Shown in pieces: positions 46,637-56,514 of a stretch of DNA of 64,000 nt (position 1 is its first letter; each line of letters starts with the position of its first letter). The notes beneath the pieces are model-generated. The model was not told the origin of the DNA. It did not search any database and saw only the letters and a list, made by a program, of their open reading frames with translations. The stretch is from Chromatiales bacterium (GTDB lineage Bacteria; Pseudomonadota; Gammaproteobacteria; Thiohalomonadales; Thiohalomonadaceae): contig QKFD01000122.1 of NCBI GenBank assembly GCA_003251535.1, positions 121,735 to 185,734 of the forward strand, given 5' to 3'. The position numbers and the translations under genes were made by a program.

Positions 46637-47914
46637 TTAGCCCTCCAGGCGGTACTCCACGTAGGCCTCGTCCCGCAGCTGCCGCAGCCAGGTCTCGGTC
46701 TGTTCATCGATCTTGCGCTGGCGCAGCAGCTCCTGGGCCTGGGCCCGCTGCTGCTCACTGGCGTCCTGCTGGCGGCGCCGCTGGATCAGCTCCACGATGT
46801 GCCAGCCGACCTGGCTCTTGAAGGGGGCGCTGCGCTGGCCGGGATCCAGTTTATCCACCGCCTCCTGAAAGGCGGGCACAAAGTCGCCAGGATTGGCCCA
46901 GCCGAGGTCACCCCCTTTGACGGCTGAACCGGGGTCTTCGGAGTTGCTGCGTGCCAGTTCGGCAAAGTCTTCGCCAGCGTCGAGCCGCTGTGCCAGCCGT
47001 TCGATGCGGACCTTGGCCTCACCATCATCCTCATCACCGCTCTTGATCAAGATATGGCGGGCGTGGGTCTGCACCACGGTGCGTGCCGCCTGCTCCCGTT
47101 TGTCAGCCAGCTTGAGGATGTGAAAACCGGAAGAGCTGCGGATGGGATCGGCGATCTCGCCCGGCTGCATCGACTGGACGACCTTGACGAAGGCGGTGGG
47201 GAGCTGGCCACTCTTGCGCCAGCCGAGATCTCCCCCCTGGAGGCTGTGGTCGTCACCGGAGTAGGCCACCGCCATCTGGCCGAAGTCTGCCCCACCGCGC
47301 AGCTCCGCCACCACCTGTTTGGCCTTGGCCGCCGCCTCCTGTACCTCGGTCGGGCTGGCCGCCTCGCGTACCGTGATGAGGATATGGAGCAGGTGGTACT
47401 CGTTGTCCTGGGGCTGGGCCGACTCCAGCAGCTGATTCACCTCCTGCGGGGCCACGGTCACCTTGCTGTCGATGACGGCATTGCGCAGACGGGCGATGGT
47501 CACCTCGTCCCGCACACTCTCGCGGAAGCGGGGGAAATCCATCCCATCGCGGGCCAGGACCTCGCGGAACTGCTCCAGGGAGAGCTGGTTCTCGGTGGCG
47601 ATGGCGGTGAGTACCTGGTTGACGGTCTCATCGTCAACCCGGATCCCACGCCCCTTGGCCTCCGCCAGCTGGAGCCGTTCGAGGATGAGGCGGTCCAGCA
47701 CCTGCCGCCGCAACTGCTCCGCGGAGGGGGCGGCAGTCTGCTTGGCTTGCAGCTGACGGGTGACCAGCTGGATCCGTTCATCCAGCTCCAAGGCGGTGAT
47801 GACGTCATCGTCAACTACCGCGACGATACGGTTCAACTCGTTGATCTTGGCCGCCATAACAGGCCCGGAGAGGGCCGTCAGGGCGAGGGCCGCAGCGAGG
47901 AGGATGGCTCTCAT
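46637..47914 (-). CDS. surA: Periplasmic chaperone/peptidyl-prolyl isomerase SurA
   Basis: A 425-residue protein: signal peptide ([20 protein letters not shown]), an N-terminal chaperone domain, two parvulin domains (about residues 170-270 and 280-380; [12 protein letters not shown] and [12 protein letters not shown]) and a short C-terminal helix. It escorts outer-membrane proteins, including LptD, to the BAM complex. It is co-directional with lptD upstream and pdxA downstream. Confidence 0.97.
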   Translation of the reverse strand: MRAILLAAALALTALSGPVMAAKINELNRIVAVVDDDVITALELDERIQLVTRQLQAKQTAAPSAEQLRRQVLDRLILERLQLAEAKGRGIRVDDETVNQVLTAIATENQLSLEQFREVLARDGMDFPRFRESVRDEVTIARLRNAVIDSKVTVAPQEVNQLLESAQPQDNEYHLLHILITVREAASPTEVQEAAAKAKQVVAELRGGADFGQMAVAYSGDDHSLQGGDLGWRKSGQLPTAFVKVVQSMQPGEIADPIRSSSGFHILKLADKREQAARTVVQTHARHILIKSGDEDDGEAKVRIERLAQRLDAGEDFAELARSNSEDPGSAVKGGDLGWANPGDFVPAFQEAVDKLDPGQRSAPFKSQVGWHIVELIQRRRQQDASEQQRAQAQELLRQRKIDEQTETWLRQLRDEAYVEYRLEG

Positions 47915-47955
47915 GGTTGGGTTGTTCTTCCGGTTCGAAAGGGGGTACGTGCGGA

Positions 47956-50106
47956 TCAGCGCAGAATACCACGCTCCAGTTCACCGCCGGGGCCTTCACC
48001 CAGGGTCGAGAGGCCCTTGAGTTCGAGGGTGAGGAGCAGGCTGTTGTCGAGATCGCCGGTGGTGCTGTTGATGCGGCCGCGGTTGACCATCCGCAGTGCC
48101 CAGCAGCAGCTTTGATACTCCAGGCCGGCGATGGTTTCTAGCGATTGATCGGCCTCCAGATCGTAGACCCAGCGGCCCAATAGCCGCCAGCGCTGGCCAA
48201 TCGGCCACAGGGCCAACAGATCGGTCTGGCGGATCTCCTCCTCGCGGTAGCGGTAGGCGAGCCCCACCCGCTTGCCGACACTAGGGGCATAGTTGGCGTA
48301 GGCGGTGACCAACTCCTGCTCTTCGTGGTGGGGGTCCCAGCGCACCGTAGTGGCCAGATCGAGCCCCGGCAGCGGCCGTAGCCCCAACTCCGCCAGATAG
48401 GCGGAGGAGGCGTTCTCCGCTACCGGTTCATCCGGCAGGGTGACGCGGCGGTCGCGGAAGTAGCGCACCTGACCGATGCTGGCGCGTGCCCCCTCCAGGC
48501 CACTGGTGGCGGAGAGGATGCGGGTGGTGAGGGCGAGGGTGAGCTGGTTGGCGTCACCCACCCGGTCGGCGCCGGAGAAGCGGTTCTGGCGGAACATCTG
48601 CTCCAGGGTAAAGTCGTAGGCGGCGGTGTCGAATACCGGTAGATCGCTCTGGTCGTCATAGGGGACGTGGAGGTAGAAGGCGCGTGGCTCCAGGGTCTGC
48701 ACCAACGGCATGTCGAGCCAGTCAAACTCCCGTTCAAAGAAGGCGCCGCCGTCCACACTGGTGACCGGCAGGGTGCGGCTGGGGGTGCGATCACTGCCCT
48801 GGTCCAGCCAATACTGGGTGTGGCGCAGGGCAAAGCGGGGAGTGAGGAACCAGGCCGCCGCCGATAGCGGCAAGCTGACACTCGGCTCTAGATCCAGCCG
48901 ACTCCCCTCCACCTGGCTCTCGTCATCATTGATGAAATGGACCACCTCGCTACCGAGGCCAAAGCGCAGTTGGCCGGGGCGGGCGGGCGGGGTGTAGTCG
49001 ATCCGCAGCTGCGGCAGGCGGGCGTAAGACTCCACGCCGATGAGGTCCTGCGGTGCCTGCACCCGACCGAGGAAGGTCCACTCGTCGCCGCCGTAGCGCA
49101 GGTCGGCACGCCGATCAAGGTAGGTGAGCGAGGAGGTGGCGAGGGAGTCGTCGAGGTCGTTGAACCACGCCTCATCGGAGACCTCACGGTAACTCACCTC
49201 GGTGCTCCAGCGGCGCCAGGGGCGGGCGTGCTGTTCTAAATCGATGTAGTAGCGGTCGTCACCGTAGCGCTGGTCGTCTGGTAGCCAGGAGAGGTTGGCC
49301 TGGCCACCGCCGGTGCTGCTGAGGTAGCGGTACTCCCCGGCCAGCATCAGGCCCCGCTTGCTGAGCCAGCGGGTGGTGAGGGTGGCGTCCCGCTCTGGGG
49401 CGAGATTGAAGTAGTAGGGGATGGTCAGCTCGGTCCCCGACTGCTCTGAGGTGCCGTAGGTGGGGACCAGAAAACCGCTCTTGCGCCCCGCCAGGGGGAA
49501 GTTGATATAGGGCAGATAGAGCAGCGGGGCCCCAAACAGCTCCAGGCGGGCATCCCACGCCTCACCGGTATTGGTGGCGTTATTCAGCTCCACCTTGCGG
49601 GCCGTGAGCTGCCAGGTGGGCTGCTCCGGCGGGCAGGTGGTGTAGCTGGCCTCCCGCAATAGGGCGTGGCCCTCGCCCAGCAGCTCGATGCGCTCCGCCT
49701 CGCCAGCGGCGTGGTAGGCGGGGACTCGGTAGCGGGCGTCGTCGATACGGCCGGTATCGGCCGCCAGATCGAGGTGGGCGGTGCGCCCCTCGGCGGTGAA
49801 GGGGCGGCTCGACAGCCGCACATCCCCTTCGATATCCACGCTATCGGTCTCGCGCTGGTACTCCACCCGCGCCCCCTCCAGCCGCTTGCCGGCGCGCATT
49901 ATCACCACATCGCCGGTGAAGGTGGTGACACCATCGCGGTCCGCTACCACATCATCAGCGGTGAGGCGGGTCACCTGCTGATCGGCAGGGGGTAGCTCCG
50001 GTAGGGCCGGCGGGCTGGGACAGAGCCCCCAACGGTCTACCTCTTGGGCCGAGACCGGTAGGGCGACGAGGGCGAGTAGGGCAGCGATGGGCAGATGACG
50101 GGACAC
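47956..50106 (-). CDS. lptD: LPS-assembly protein LptD
   Basis: A 716-residue outer-membrane protein. Signal peptide (ALPVSAQEV), an N-terminal OstA-like jellyroll (GVTTFTGDVVIMRAGKRLEGARVEY), then a large beta-barrel. Cysteines at C29 and in YTTCPPEQ, and the CysCys pair in YQSCCWALRM, are the set expected to form the long-range disulfides that activate LptD. It inserts LPS into the outer leaflet with LptE. First gene of lptD-surA-pdxA. Confidence 0.96.
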   Translation of the reverse strand: MSRHLPIAALLALVALPVSAQEVDRWGLCPSPPALPELPPADQQVTRLTADDVVADRDGVTTFTGDVVIMRAGKRLEGARVEYQRETDSVDIEGDVRLSSRPFTAEGRTAHLDLAADTGRIDDARYRVPAYHAAGEAERIELLGEGHALLREASYTTCPPEQPTWQLTARKVELNNATNTGEAWDARLELFGAPLLYLPYINFPLAGRKSGFLVPTYGTSEQSGTELTIPYYFNLAPERDATLTTRWLSKRGLMLAGEYRYLSSTGGGQANLSWLPDDQRYGDDRYYIDLEQHARPWRRWSTEVSYREVSDEAWFNDLDDSLATSSLTYLDRRADLRYGGDEWTFLGRVQAPQDLIGVESYARLPQLRIDYTPPARPGQLRFGLGSEVVHFINDDESQVEGSRLDLEPSVSLPLSAAAWFLTPRFALRHTQYWLDQGSDRTPSRTLPVTSVDGGAFFEREFDWLDMPLVQTLEPRAFYLHVPYDDQSDLPVFDTAAYDFTLEQMFRQNRFSGADRVGDANQLTLALTTRILSATSGLEGARASIGQVRYFRDRRVTLPDEPVAENASSAYLAELGLRPLPGLDLATTVRWDPHHEEQELVTAYANYAPSVGKRVGLAYRYREEEIRQTDLLALWPIGQRWRLLGRWVYDLEADQSLETIAGLEYQSCCWALRMVNRGRINSTTGDLDNSLLLTLELKGLSTLGEGPGGELERGILR

Positions 50107-50195
50107 GGTCCGTTCGTGGGGTTTCCAACGGGGTGGCTACCATGGCATAGAGGGGCTCTTTGTTCAACGTAAGCCGGTGTCGGCTGGGAGAATAT

Positions 50196-50903
50196 ATGGG
50201 GAAGTGGGTCATCTTGAAGGCGGGTCGCAAACCGGAGGGGCTGGCCTCTCAGCCTGGCGACTATGAGGAGTGGATCGCCGCGGGCATGGGGCTGGAGCGG
50301 GCAGCGGTGCAGGTGGTGGACATCACCACGACCGCACCCCTGCCGGCGCCCACCTCCGTGCGCGCCGTGGTGGTGACCGGCTCCGGGGCCATGGTGACCG
50401 ATGCCAGCCCCTGGATGGTGCGGGCCGCCGGCTGGCTGGCTGAGGTGGTGGCCGCTGGGGTGCCGGTGCTGGGGATCTGCTTTGGCCACCAGCTGCTGGC
50501 CCACGCCTTGGGGGGCGAGGTGGGTTGGAATCCCCAGGGGGTGGAGGTGGGGACGGTGGAGATCCAGCTCCAGGCAGCGGCTGCCGAGGATGCCCTCTTC
50601 AACACACTGCCGGCCCGCTTTCTGGCCCAGGTGAGCCATCGGCAGTCGGTGCTGCGACTGCCCGCAGGGGCGCGTCGGCTGGCGGCGAGCAGCCTGGAGC
50701 CGGTTCAGGCCTTTGCCGTGGGGGAGCGGGCCTGGGGGGTGCAGTTTCACCCCGAGTTTGCCGCGGAGCTACTCCCCACCTATGTGGCGCTGTTCCAGAC
50801 GCAGCTGGCGCAGGAGGGGCAGGAGGTGGCAGCGCTACTCGCCGGCATCGCACCAACCCCCGTCAGCGCCACCCTGCTGGCACGTTTCGCCGCCTTGGCG
50901 TAA
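50196..50903 (+). CDS. Class I glutamine amidotransferase-like protein
   Basis: A 235-residue protein. Catalytic triad: C95 in VLGICFGHQLLAHALGG, H185 and E187 in GVQFHPEF. It is a stand-alone GATase1 domain of the type often annotated GMP synthase-like; the acceptor substrate is unknown. GGGAG precedes ATG 50196. It diverges from lptD and converges on the LuxR-type regulator. Confidence 0.9.
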   Translation: MGKWVILKAGRKPEGLASQPGDYEEWIAAGMGLERAAVQVVDITTTAPLPAPTSVRAVVVTGSGAMVTDASPWMVRAAGWLAEVVAAGVPVLGICFGHQLLAHALGGEVGWNPQGVEVGTVEIQLQAAAAEDALFNTLPARFLAQVSHRQSVLRLPAGARRLAASSLEPVQAFAVGERAWGVQFHPEFAAELLPTYVALFQTQLAQEGQEVAALLAGIAPTPVSATLLARFAALA

Positions 50904-50912
50904 GGGTCGGGA

Positions 50913-51590
50913 TCAATCCAGCCGTTCGGCCGGCAGCAGGCCGCAGTCAATGGCCTTACGCACCAGCTCGCCGTCGGTCTGTACCCCTAGTTTCTCCTTG
51001 GCGCGCTGATAGTAGGTGCTCACTGTTTTGGGACTGAGGTGGAGTCGCTCGCCAACCTTGGCGATGGCCTCGCCCTCTAGCACCAGGGCCACCACCTCAA
51101 ATTCGCGGGTGGTGAGCTCCTCGAACGGGGAGGGGACGATGGCGTCTGCCAGATCGGCGCTCAGATAGCGCCCCCCCTGCATGACGACGTGGATGGCGCG
51201 GACAATCTCGTCGATCCCCGCCTTTTTGGAGAGGTAGGCGCCGGCCCCTTCCCGCAGGACGATGGCCGGGTAGGGGGGTTCTGAGTGGGAGGTGAGGACC
51301 ATCACCCGCGGTGCCGGGCGGGTGCGGACCATGATCCGCAGCGCCTCGATGCCACCCATGCCCGGCATGTTGAGATCCAGCAGGACGATATCGGGCCGCA
51401 GCCGGCGGACCGCCTCCACCGCCTCTTCGCCGGTGGTGGCCTCGCCGCAGACGGTGAGGTTGCGGGCGCCCATCTCCAGGGTCTTGCGCAGACCCAGCCG
51501 TACCAGCTGGTGGTCATCTACCAGTAGGGTGCGAATAGGGCCAGGAGGAGGGGGCTGAGAACTGTATGAGAGACTGTTCATAGCCGGCAT
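50913..51590 (-). CDS. LuxR/NarL family response regulator
   Basis: A 225-residue regulator: receiver domain (TLLVDDHQLVRLGLR, phosphoacceptor aspartate in DIVLLDLNMPG, lysine in AYLSKKAG) and a C-terminal LuxR-type HTH (LTTREFEVVALVLEG, LHLSPKTVSTYYQRAKEKLG). It resembles UvrY/GacA-type regulators. No histidine kinase is adjacent; the neighbouring upstream gene encodes a Cache-like sensor without a kinase domain, which might connect to it. Confidence 0.9.
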   Translation of the reverse strand: MPAMNSLSYSSQPPPPGPIRTLLVDDHQLVRLGLRKTLEMGARNLTVCGEATTGEEAVEAVRRLRPDIVLLDLNMPGMGGIEALRIMVRTRPAPRVMVLTSHSEPPYPAIVLREGAGAYLSKKAGIDEIVRAIHVVMQGGRYLSADLADAIVPSPFEELTTREFEVVALVLEGEAIAKVGERLHLSPKTVSTYYQRAKEKLGVQTDGELVRKAIDCGLLPAERLD

Positions 51591-51789
51591 TATGCCTGGC
51601 TAGATCACCCTTTGGGCATGAGAAAAAAACTTAACTTTTACTCTGTTTTTTTCTGTGTCTGAAGGGATTTTCCCGTGTGCTATTTACGCTTGTTGCGGAT
51701 TGGTAAATTAAACAGCACTGGGCGCATTCCCAACAGTTTGGATCGTTGTCGAAAGGCGGCGCTGAGAGATGGAGTTCCGCTAACGGGAC

Positions 51790-52737
51790 TCAACCGCGGA
51801 ACCAAAAATCGGTGTCCTTGCCGAGGAACTCGTCGAAGCGCAGGTAGTGGGAGCCGTCGCAGGAGAAGTTGAGGGCGACCAGGCCGTTGACGATGTTGAG
51901 CGAACCGGCCCGTAGGTAGATGTTCTCGTCGGCGAAGCGCAGCCGCTTGAATAGCTCGAACACCGGCATGATCGCCTCCAGCGGTACGCAGGCGCGCTCC
52001 AGATAGGGGCGACGCGGCCAGGCGAGGCAGGTGTCGGGGTCGATCAGTTCGTCGATACCGAGGATGCGGTAGGAGAAGGGGTCATCCACCAGCCAGACAG
52101 TGGCGCGGGCACTGGAGAAGTGGAGCTTGCCGTGGAACACCCCGTGTTCGCTGATGAGTTCGCGCATCACCGCCAACACCTCGTCGATGTTGTGGTCCAT
52201 GCGGCTCTCCGTCCGGCACTGCTGGAACAAGCCGGCGCGGATGGAGGGATCCCCTTTGAGTTGGCGCCAGGTGCGCGGCTCCTGGTAGAGCGCCTCGGTG
52301 TGGGGTAGCTCGCGCAGGTCGTAATCGGCGCCAAGAAAGCCGCAGCGCTCGCCCTGGCTGTTGCGGATCACCTGCACCGCAGTGAGGGAGGGGCGCTTGC
52401 GGTTACGGCTGATGTAGGCCTCGGAGAGCTTGAAGTCGGTGCTGCCGACAATCCCCTGCATGTAGGGGCGGTCGCTACGATCCCGCCCAAATTGGCTGGG
52501 ATCTCGGCCATCGCGGGTGATGTTATCGGTGAGCTGAAAACCGTGGGCATCCAGCACATAGAGGTGCTTGCAGGGGGCGAGCTGCGGCAGGGTCTCGCTC
52601 AGCAGCTCTTCCAGTTTAGGGCGATCCCCCAGGAGGGGGATGCAGCGCTGGGCCAGCTGCTGCATGGGGACACCCAACAGGGCGGTGAGTGCTTCCCGCT
52701 GGCGGCGGACGCTCTCTTGCAGAGAGGGGATGGACAT
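51790..52737 (-). CDS. Cache/PDC-like sensory protein without a recognisable output domain
   Basis: A 315-residue protein. Residues about 70-170 resemble a PDC/Cache ligand domain (LYVLDAHGFQLTDNI, RPYMQGIVGSTDFKLSEAYIS, GFLGADYDLRELP). The C-terminal half (VFHGKLHFSSARATVWLVDDPFSYRILGIDELID) is not recognised. There is no signal peptide, TM segment, kinase, GGDEF or methyl-accepting region, so it would be cytoplasmic and act by binding a partner. ATG 52737 has AGGA upstream. Confidence 0.7.
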   Translation of the reverse strand: MSIPSLQESVRRQREALTALLGVPMQQLAQRCIPLLGDRPKLEELLSETLPQLAPCKHLYVLDAHGFQLTDNITRDGRDPSQFGRDRSDRPYMQGIVGSTDFKLSEAYISRNRKRPSLTAVQVIRNSQGERCGFLGADYDLRELPHTEALYQEPRTWRQLKGDPSIRAGLFQQCRTESRMDHNIDEVLAVMRELISEHGVFHGKLHFSSARATVWLVDDPFSYRILGIDELIDPDTCLAWPRRPYLERACVPLEAIMPVFELFKRLRFADENIYLRAGSLNIVNGLVALNFSCDGSHYLRFDEFLGKDTDFWFRG

Positions 52738-52784
52738 CGGTTCCTGCGATGTAGGGTTGGCTGCCGCCACCATACCACAACCAC

Positions 52785-53474
52785 TCACCGGATCTCAGCG
52801 CCCTGGCGTGGGGGTGTGATGGCGCTCTCCAGCTGCTGCACCACCTGCGCATGGCCACCGCGCAGGGCCCACTGTAGGGCGGTGGTACCACCGGCATCGC
52901 TGCTGGCGGGATCGGCACCGTGGGCGAGCAGCTGGGCGACGACCGCACCACGCCCCTCCCGCGCTGCCCAGAGCAGCGGATCGTTGCCCTGGTAGTCCCG
53001 CTGCTGGGGGTTGGCACCCTGCTCTAGCAGCAGCTGCACCACCTCACTATGCCCCTCCTTGGCGGCCCACAGCAGCGCGGTCCAGCCGAGGGTGGTCTCC
53101 GCGCTGTCGAGCTGTGCGCCGTGGTCGAGGAGCAGGCGAGCCGCGGCTAAGCGGCCATTGCCCGCGGCCACCATGATCGCGGTGTAGCCCGCCTTATCGG
53201 CATCGTTGGGGTTGGCACCGGCGTTGATGAGCCGCTGTAACACCTCAGTCTGCCCCTCGCGGGCCGCCAACAGCAGTGGCGTCCAGGCACAGGCATCGCG
53301 GGCGTCCACCTGGGCGCCGCGCTGTAGGAGCCGCTCCACCTCCGGTAGGGCACCGGCCTCCGCCGCCTGCATCAGGGGGGTGCGGCCAGAGGCGTCGCGT
53401 TCATCGGGATCGGCGCTACAGGCGCAGAGGAGAAGGAGGCTGGCGCAGAGGGGGAGCAGGCGATGGCGAGACAT
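52785..53474 (-). CDS. Exported ankyrin repeat protein
   Basis: A 229-residue protein with an N-terminal signal peptide and a possible lipobox (LLLCACS, cysteine near 19; cysteine at -2 is atypical). The rest is about six ankyrin repeats (GRTPLMQAAEAGALPEVERLL, then similar units to the C-terminus), a protein-interaction fold. ATG 53474 is used; the longer frame upstream has no supporting homology. The Cache-like gene follows after 47 nt. Confidence 0.85.
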   Translation of the reverse strand: MSRHRLLPLCASLLLLCACSADPDERDASGRTPLMQAAEAGALPEVERLLQRGAQVDARDACAWTPLLLAAREGQTEVLQRLINAGANPNDADKAGYTAIMVAAGNGRLAAARLLLDHGAQLDSAETTLGWTALLWAAKEGHSEVVQLLLEQGANPQQRDYQGNDPLLWAAREGRGAVVAQLLAHGADPASSDAGGTTALQWALRGGHAQVVQQLESAITPPRQGAEIR

Positions 53475-53712
53475 AGGGCGATGGGGGTATCGAGGCGATG
53501 GCTGGCTGGGGGCGCTACTAGCACCGGCGGACCGTCGGTGTGCATAGAGCGCCGGAGCGAGTAAGGGTAGAGGGGAGAGGCGCAGGGTGCATTGATGATC
53601 CGCAATGACGCGGGGCATAGACCATAAACCACAAGGATTCCAGCGGGGGACCCTTTTGCCGTACTCTCTGCCGGCAAGGAGTATCGATTCGGCAGATCCG
53701 TGCCGGGTGGAA

Positions 53713-54711
53713 ATGAGATTTGGGATCATTCAGTCATGGGAGATCAGGGAGTTGAATCACACATCGCGTCTGCAATATTTACCGGTCTCTGTGTTTGCCA
53801 TGGTCATGGGGATGGATGGTTTTACCATCGCCTGGGATCGCGGCGCTGCTGCCTTTGGTCTCCCTAGCTGGATCGCCAGCGTCGGCTACTACTTCACCGC
53901 GACCCTCCTGGTGGTGCTGTCCCTGCTCTACGGCACCAAATGGCTGCGTTATCCGCAGGCGGTGGTCAAAGAGTTTCGCCACCCGGTGGCGCTGAGTTTC
54001 TTCCCCACCTTCTCCATCGGTGTGCTCCTGCTGTCAGCGGCCAGCCTGGCCCACTGGCCGGCGATCTCGCGCCCATTGTGGATCATGGGGGCCACACTTC
54101 ACCTCGCCTTCACGTTGTATGTGATGAATGCCTGGTTGCACCACGAACATTTTCAGATCCAACACATCAATCCCGCTTGGTTTATTCCGGTGGTGGGCAA
54201 CATCCTGGTACCCATTGCCGGGGTGGCCCACGGCTTTCATGAGATCTCCTGGTTTTATTTCAGCATCGGTCTGCTCTATTGGTTGGTGCTCCTCACCATC
54301 ATCTTTTATCGCGTGATCTTTCATCAGCCGCTACCAGAGCGGTTGATGCCGACGCTGTTTATCCTCATCGCCCCACCGGCCGTGGGTTTCATCTCCTATG
54401 TGAAATTGGTGGGCGGGGTCGATGTCTTTGCTCGGCTGCTCTACTACGCCGCCCTGTTCGTGACCCTGCTGCTCTTTACCCAGTTACCCCGCTTCGCCCG
54501 GTTGCGCTTTTTCATCTCCTGGTGGGCCTACTCCTTTCCACTCGCGGCGGTCACCATCGCCACCCTGGAGATGCGGACGCAGCTGGGGCTGCCGGGTTTC
54601 AGCATCCTAGGGGTGCTGTTTTTGGTGGTGCTCAGTGGGGTGATCAGCCTGCTGCTGGTGCGCACGGCGTTGGCGGTGTGGCGGCGGGAGATCTGTGTCG
54701 CGGAGGGGTAG
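53713..54711 (+). CDS. TDT/SLAC1 family transporter (TehA-like)
   Basis: A 332-residue, ten-TM protein with the SLAC1/TehA pattern (YLPVSVFAMVMGMDGFTIAW, NAWLHHEHFQIQHINPAWFIPVVGN). Family members include the TehA tellurite-resistance protein, Mae1 dicarboxylate carriers, and SLAC1-type anion channels. The substrate here is unknown. ATG 53713 is used. Confidence 0.9.
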   Translation: MRFGIIQSWEIRELNHTSRLQYLPVSVFAMVMGMDGFTIAWDRGAAAFGLPSWIASVGYYFTATLLVVLSLLYGTKWLRYPQAVVKEFRHPVALSFFPTFSIGVLLLSAASLAHWPAISRPLWIMGATLHLAFTLYVMNAWLHHEHFQIQHINPAWFIPVVGNILVPIAGVAHGFHEISWFYFSIGLLYWLVLLTIIFYRVIFHQPLPERLMPTLFILIAPPAVGFISYVKLVGGVDVFARLLYYAALFVTLLLFTQLPRFARLRFFISWWAYSFPLAAVTIATLEMRTQLGLPGFSILGVLFLVVLSGVISLLLVRTALAVWRREICVAEG

Positions 54712-54744
54712 CCGGGTGCCGCCAGGGCGGCACCCAATGGGGCG

Positions 54745-55275
54745 CTAAGGGTAGGGGACCACCTTCTCCACCACCATGTGGTAGCCGGCGGCGGCCAGAT
54801 CGCTGTGGTTGGCCTCCACCTTCAGCGTCCCGGTGGCCAGTACCGCGTCCTGGAGCGTCTCTAGCGGGATGGGCTTGGCGGCGGTGGCGTAGACCACCTG
54901 GTTGGCCGGCGGCGGCGGCACATGGATGCAGGCACCAAAGTAGGGGACTAACAGAAACTCCCGTGCGCTCTCCCCTTCAAAGTCGAGCGGCACGATGAAG
55001 CCCGGTAGCTCCACCCGCTGGCCATCCAGGGTCGCCACCGTCGGCGCCTGCTCCCAGCGTCGCTTCATCTCGGCCACCAGTGCCCGCACCTGGGGGGCAT
55101 CGTCAGAGAGTTCACTGGCCTTGCGGTTGAACTCCAACACCAGGGCGTCGGCATCGAAGCCGGGCGGGATCAGCGCCTCCCAGTCGATGCGGCGCGGCGC
55201 GCTGTCGGCAGCGGCCGCCAGCGGCGGGGTGAAGGCGACGATCGGCAGGAGTAGCAGGAGGGCGGAGAGACGCAT
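54745..55275 (-). CDS. DUF3299 family exported protein
   Basis: A 176-residue protein with a signal peptide (PPLAAAADSA) and the DUF3299 signature (LPGFIVPLDFEGESAREFLLVPYFGACIHVPPPPANQ). In several gammaproteobacteria such genes sit with ZrgA-like and ABC genes in zinc-related clusters, as here: it is the last of the ZrgA/ABC arm. The molecular role is not established. The ABC permease stops nine bases upstream of its start. Confidence 0.85.
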   Translation of the reverse strand: MRLSALLLLLPIVAFTPPLAAAADSAPRRIDWEALIPPGFDADALVLEFNRKASELSDDAPQVRALVAEMKRRWEQAPTVATLDGQRVELPGFIVPLDFEGESAREFLLVPYFGACIHVPPPPANQVVYATAAKPIPLETLQDAVLATGTLKVEANHSDLAAAGYHMVVEKVVPYP

Positions 55276-55284
55276 AGGGACTCC

Positions 55285-56514
55285 TCACAATTTAGGGATA
55301 AGACCATCGGCGAGCGCCTGACGATAGGCCCGGATCGCCGGTACCACCGCCAACAGCAGACCGGCACCAAACACCAGCGCCAACAGCAGCCACTCACTCT
55401 GGGTGGGGGGGCGGAGGCTCAGGTGCAGACCAAAGCGGGCGGTCAGTTGTGGGCCGGCCACCGCCACCGCAGCGTAGAGCAGTGCCAGGCCCGCCGCCAG
55501 ACCGGCGCCGGTAACGGCTATCGCCTCGGTGAGGAGCAGGGCAAACAGGTGCAGTGGCTGCGCCCCCACCGCCCGTAACACCGCCATCTCACGGCGGCGT
55601 GCCTCCAACCCCGTCAGGATGGCGGTCATCATGCCGATGAGCCCCACCAGTACTACAAAACCGGCGATCAGGCGCAACGCCCCCTCCGCCACCGCGGTGA
55701 ACTTCCAGAGTTCAGCCAACGCCACCCCGGGGAGGACCGCCAGCAGCGGCTCGTCGCTGTAATCATTGACGAAGCGCTGCATCTGGAACGCGGCGGCGCG
55801 GCTCTTCAGCCCCACCAACATGGCGGTGATGGCCCGTGGCTTGAGGTCGTCGGGGCGGCGCAGCTCCGGGGTCCAGCCGATGTGGATCGCCTCGATCGCC
55901 TCCAGCGAGACGAGCACCGAGCGATCGACCGGGGTGCCGGTGGGGGCGAGGATACCCGCTACCTGAAACGGCTTATCGTCGTGCTGCTTGAGGCTGACGT
56001 TGCCGGTGCCGTGGGCGACGATGAGCCGATCCCCCAGCCGGTAGCCGAGCTTCTCCGCCACCTCTGCCCCGATCACGGCGTCGTAGAGCTGCTGGAACGG
56101 CCCGCCAGAGACGAAGCCGAGCGTTTGGTCATGGCCAAAGTGGTAGTGCTCAAAGTAGGCGGGGGTGGTCCCCACCACCCGATAACCCCGGTGGGAGTCA
56201 CCGAGGGAGATGGGCACCGCCCAGGCCACCTGGCGCTGCTTGGCCACCGCCTCGAAACTCTCCCAGCGGATATTGTTGGTGGCATCGCCTAGGTGAAATA
56301 CCGAATAGAGCAGTAGCTGGATCTGGCCGGTACGCGCGCCGATGATGAGATCGGTCCCCGCGATGGTGCCGGCGAACCCCTCCCGCACCTCGGTGCGCAA
56401 CCGCTCCACCCCCAGTAGCAGCAGGGTGCTGAAGGCGATGGAGAGGAGGGTGAGGAGCACCGTACCGCGCCGATGGGCGAGGCTGTGCCAGGCGAGATGG
56501 AGAATGGCCCTCAT
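55285..56514 (-). CDS. ABC transporter permease (FtsX/MacB type) of the zinc cluster
   Basis: A 409-residue protein with an N-terminal TM helix (ILHLAWHSLAHRRGTVLLTLLS), a large periplasmic domain, and three C-terminal TM segments, the FtsX/MacB/LolE layout. It is coupled to the ATPase by a four-base overlap (ATGA), which places the start at 56514. With the ATPase it may export or mobilise an outer-membrane component for zinc uptake, by analogy with Vibrio zrg genes; this is inference. Confidence 0.88.
   Translation of the reverse strand: MRAILHLAWHSLAHRRGTVLLTLLSIAFSTLLLLGVERLRTEVREGFAGTIAGTDLIIGARTGQIQLLLYSVFHLGDATNNIRWESFEAVAKQRQVAWAVPISLGDSHRGYRVVGTTPAYFEHYHFGHDQTLGFVSGGPFQQLYDAVIGAEVAEKLGYRLGDRLIVAHGTGNVSLKQHDDKPFQVAGILAPTGTPVDRSVLVSLEAIEAIHIGWTPELRRPDDLKPRAITAMLVGLKSRAAAFQMQRFVNDYSDEPLLAVLPGVALAELWKFTAVAEGALRLIAGFVVLVGLIGMMTAILTGLEARRREMAVLRAVGAQPLHLFALLLTEAIAVTGAGLAAGLALLYAAVAVAGPQLTARFGLHLSLRPPTQSEWLLLALVFGAGLLLAVVPAIRAYRQALADGLIPKL

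Noticed and set aside
47054..48115. A 353-codon open frame opposite surA
   Set aside because: Shadow of surA and lptD; composition reflects the opposite strand.
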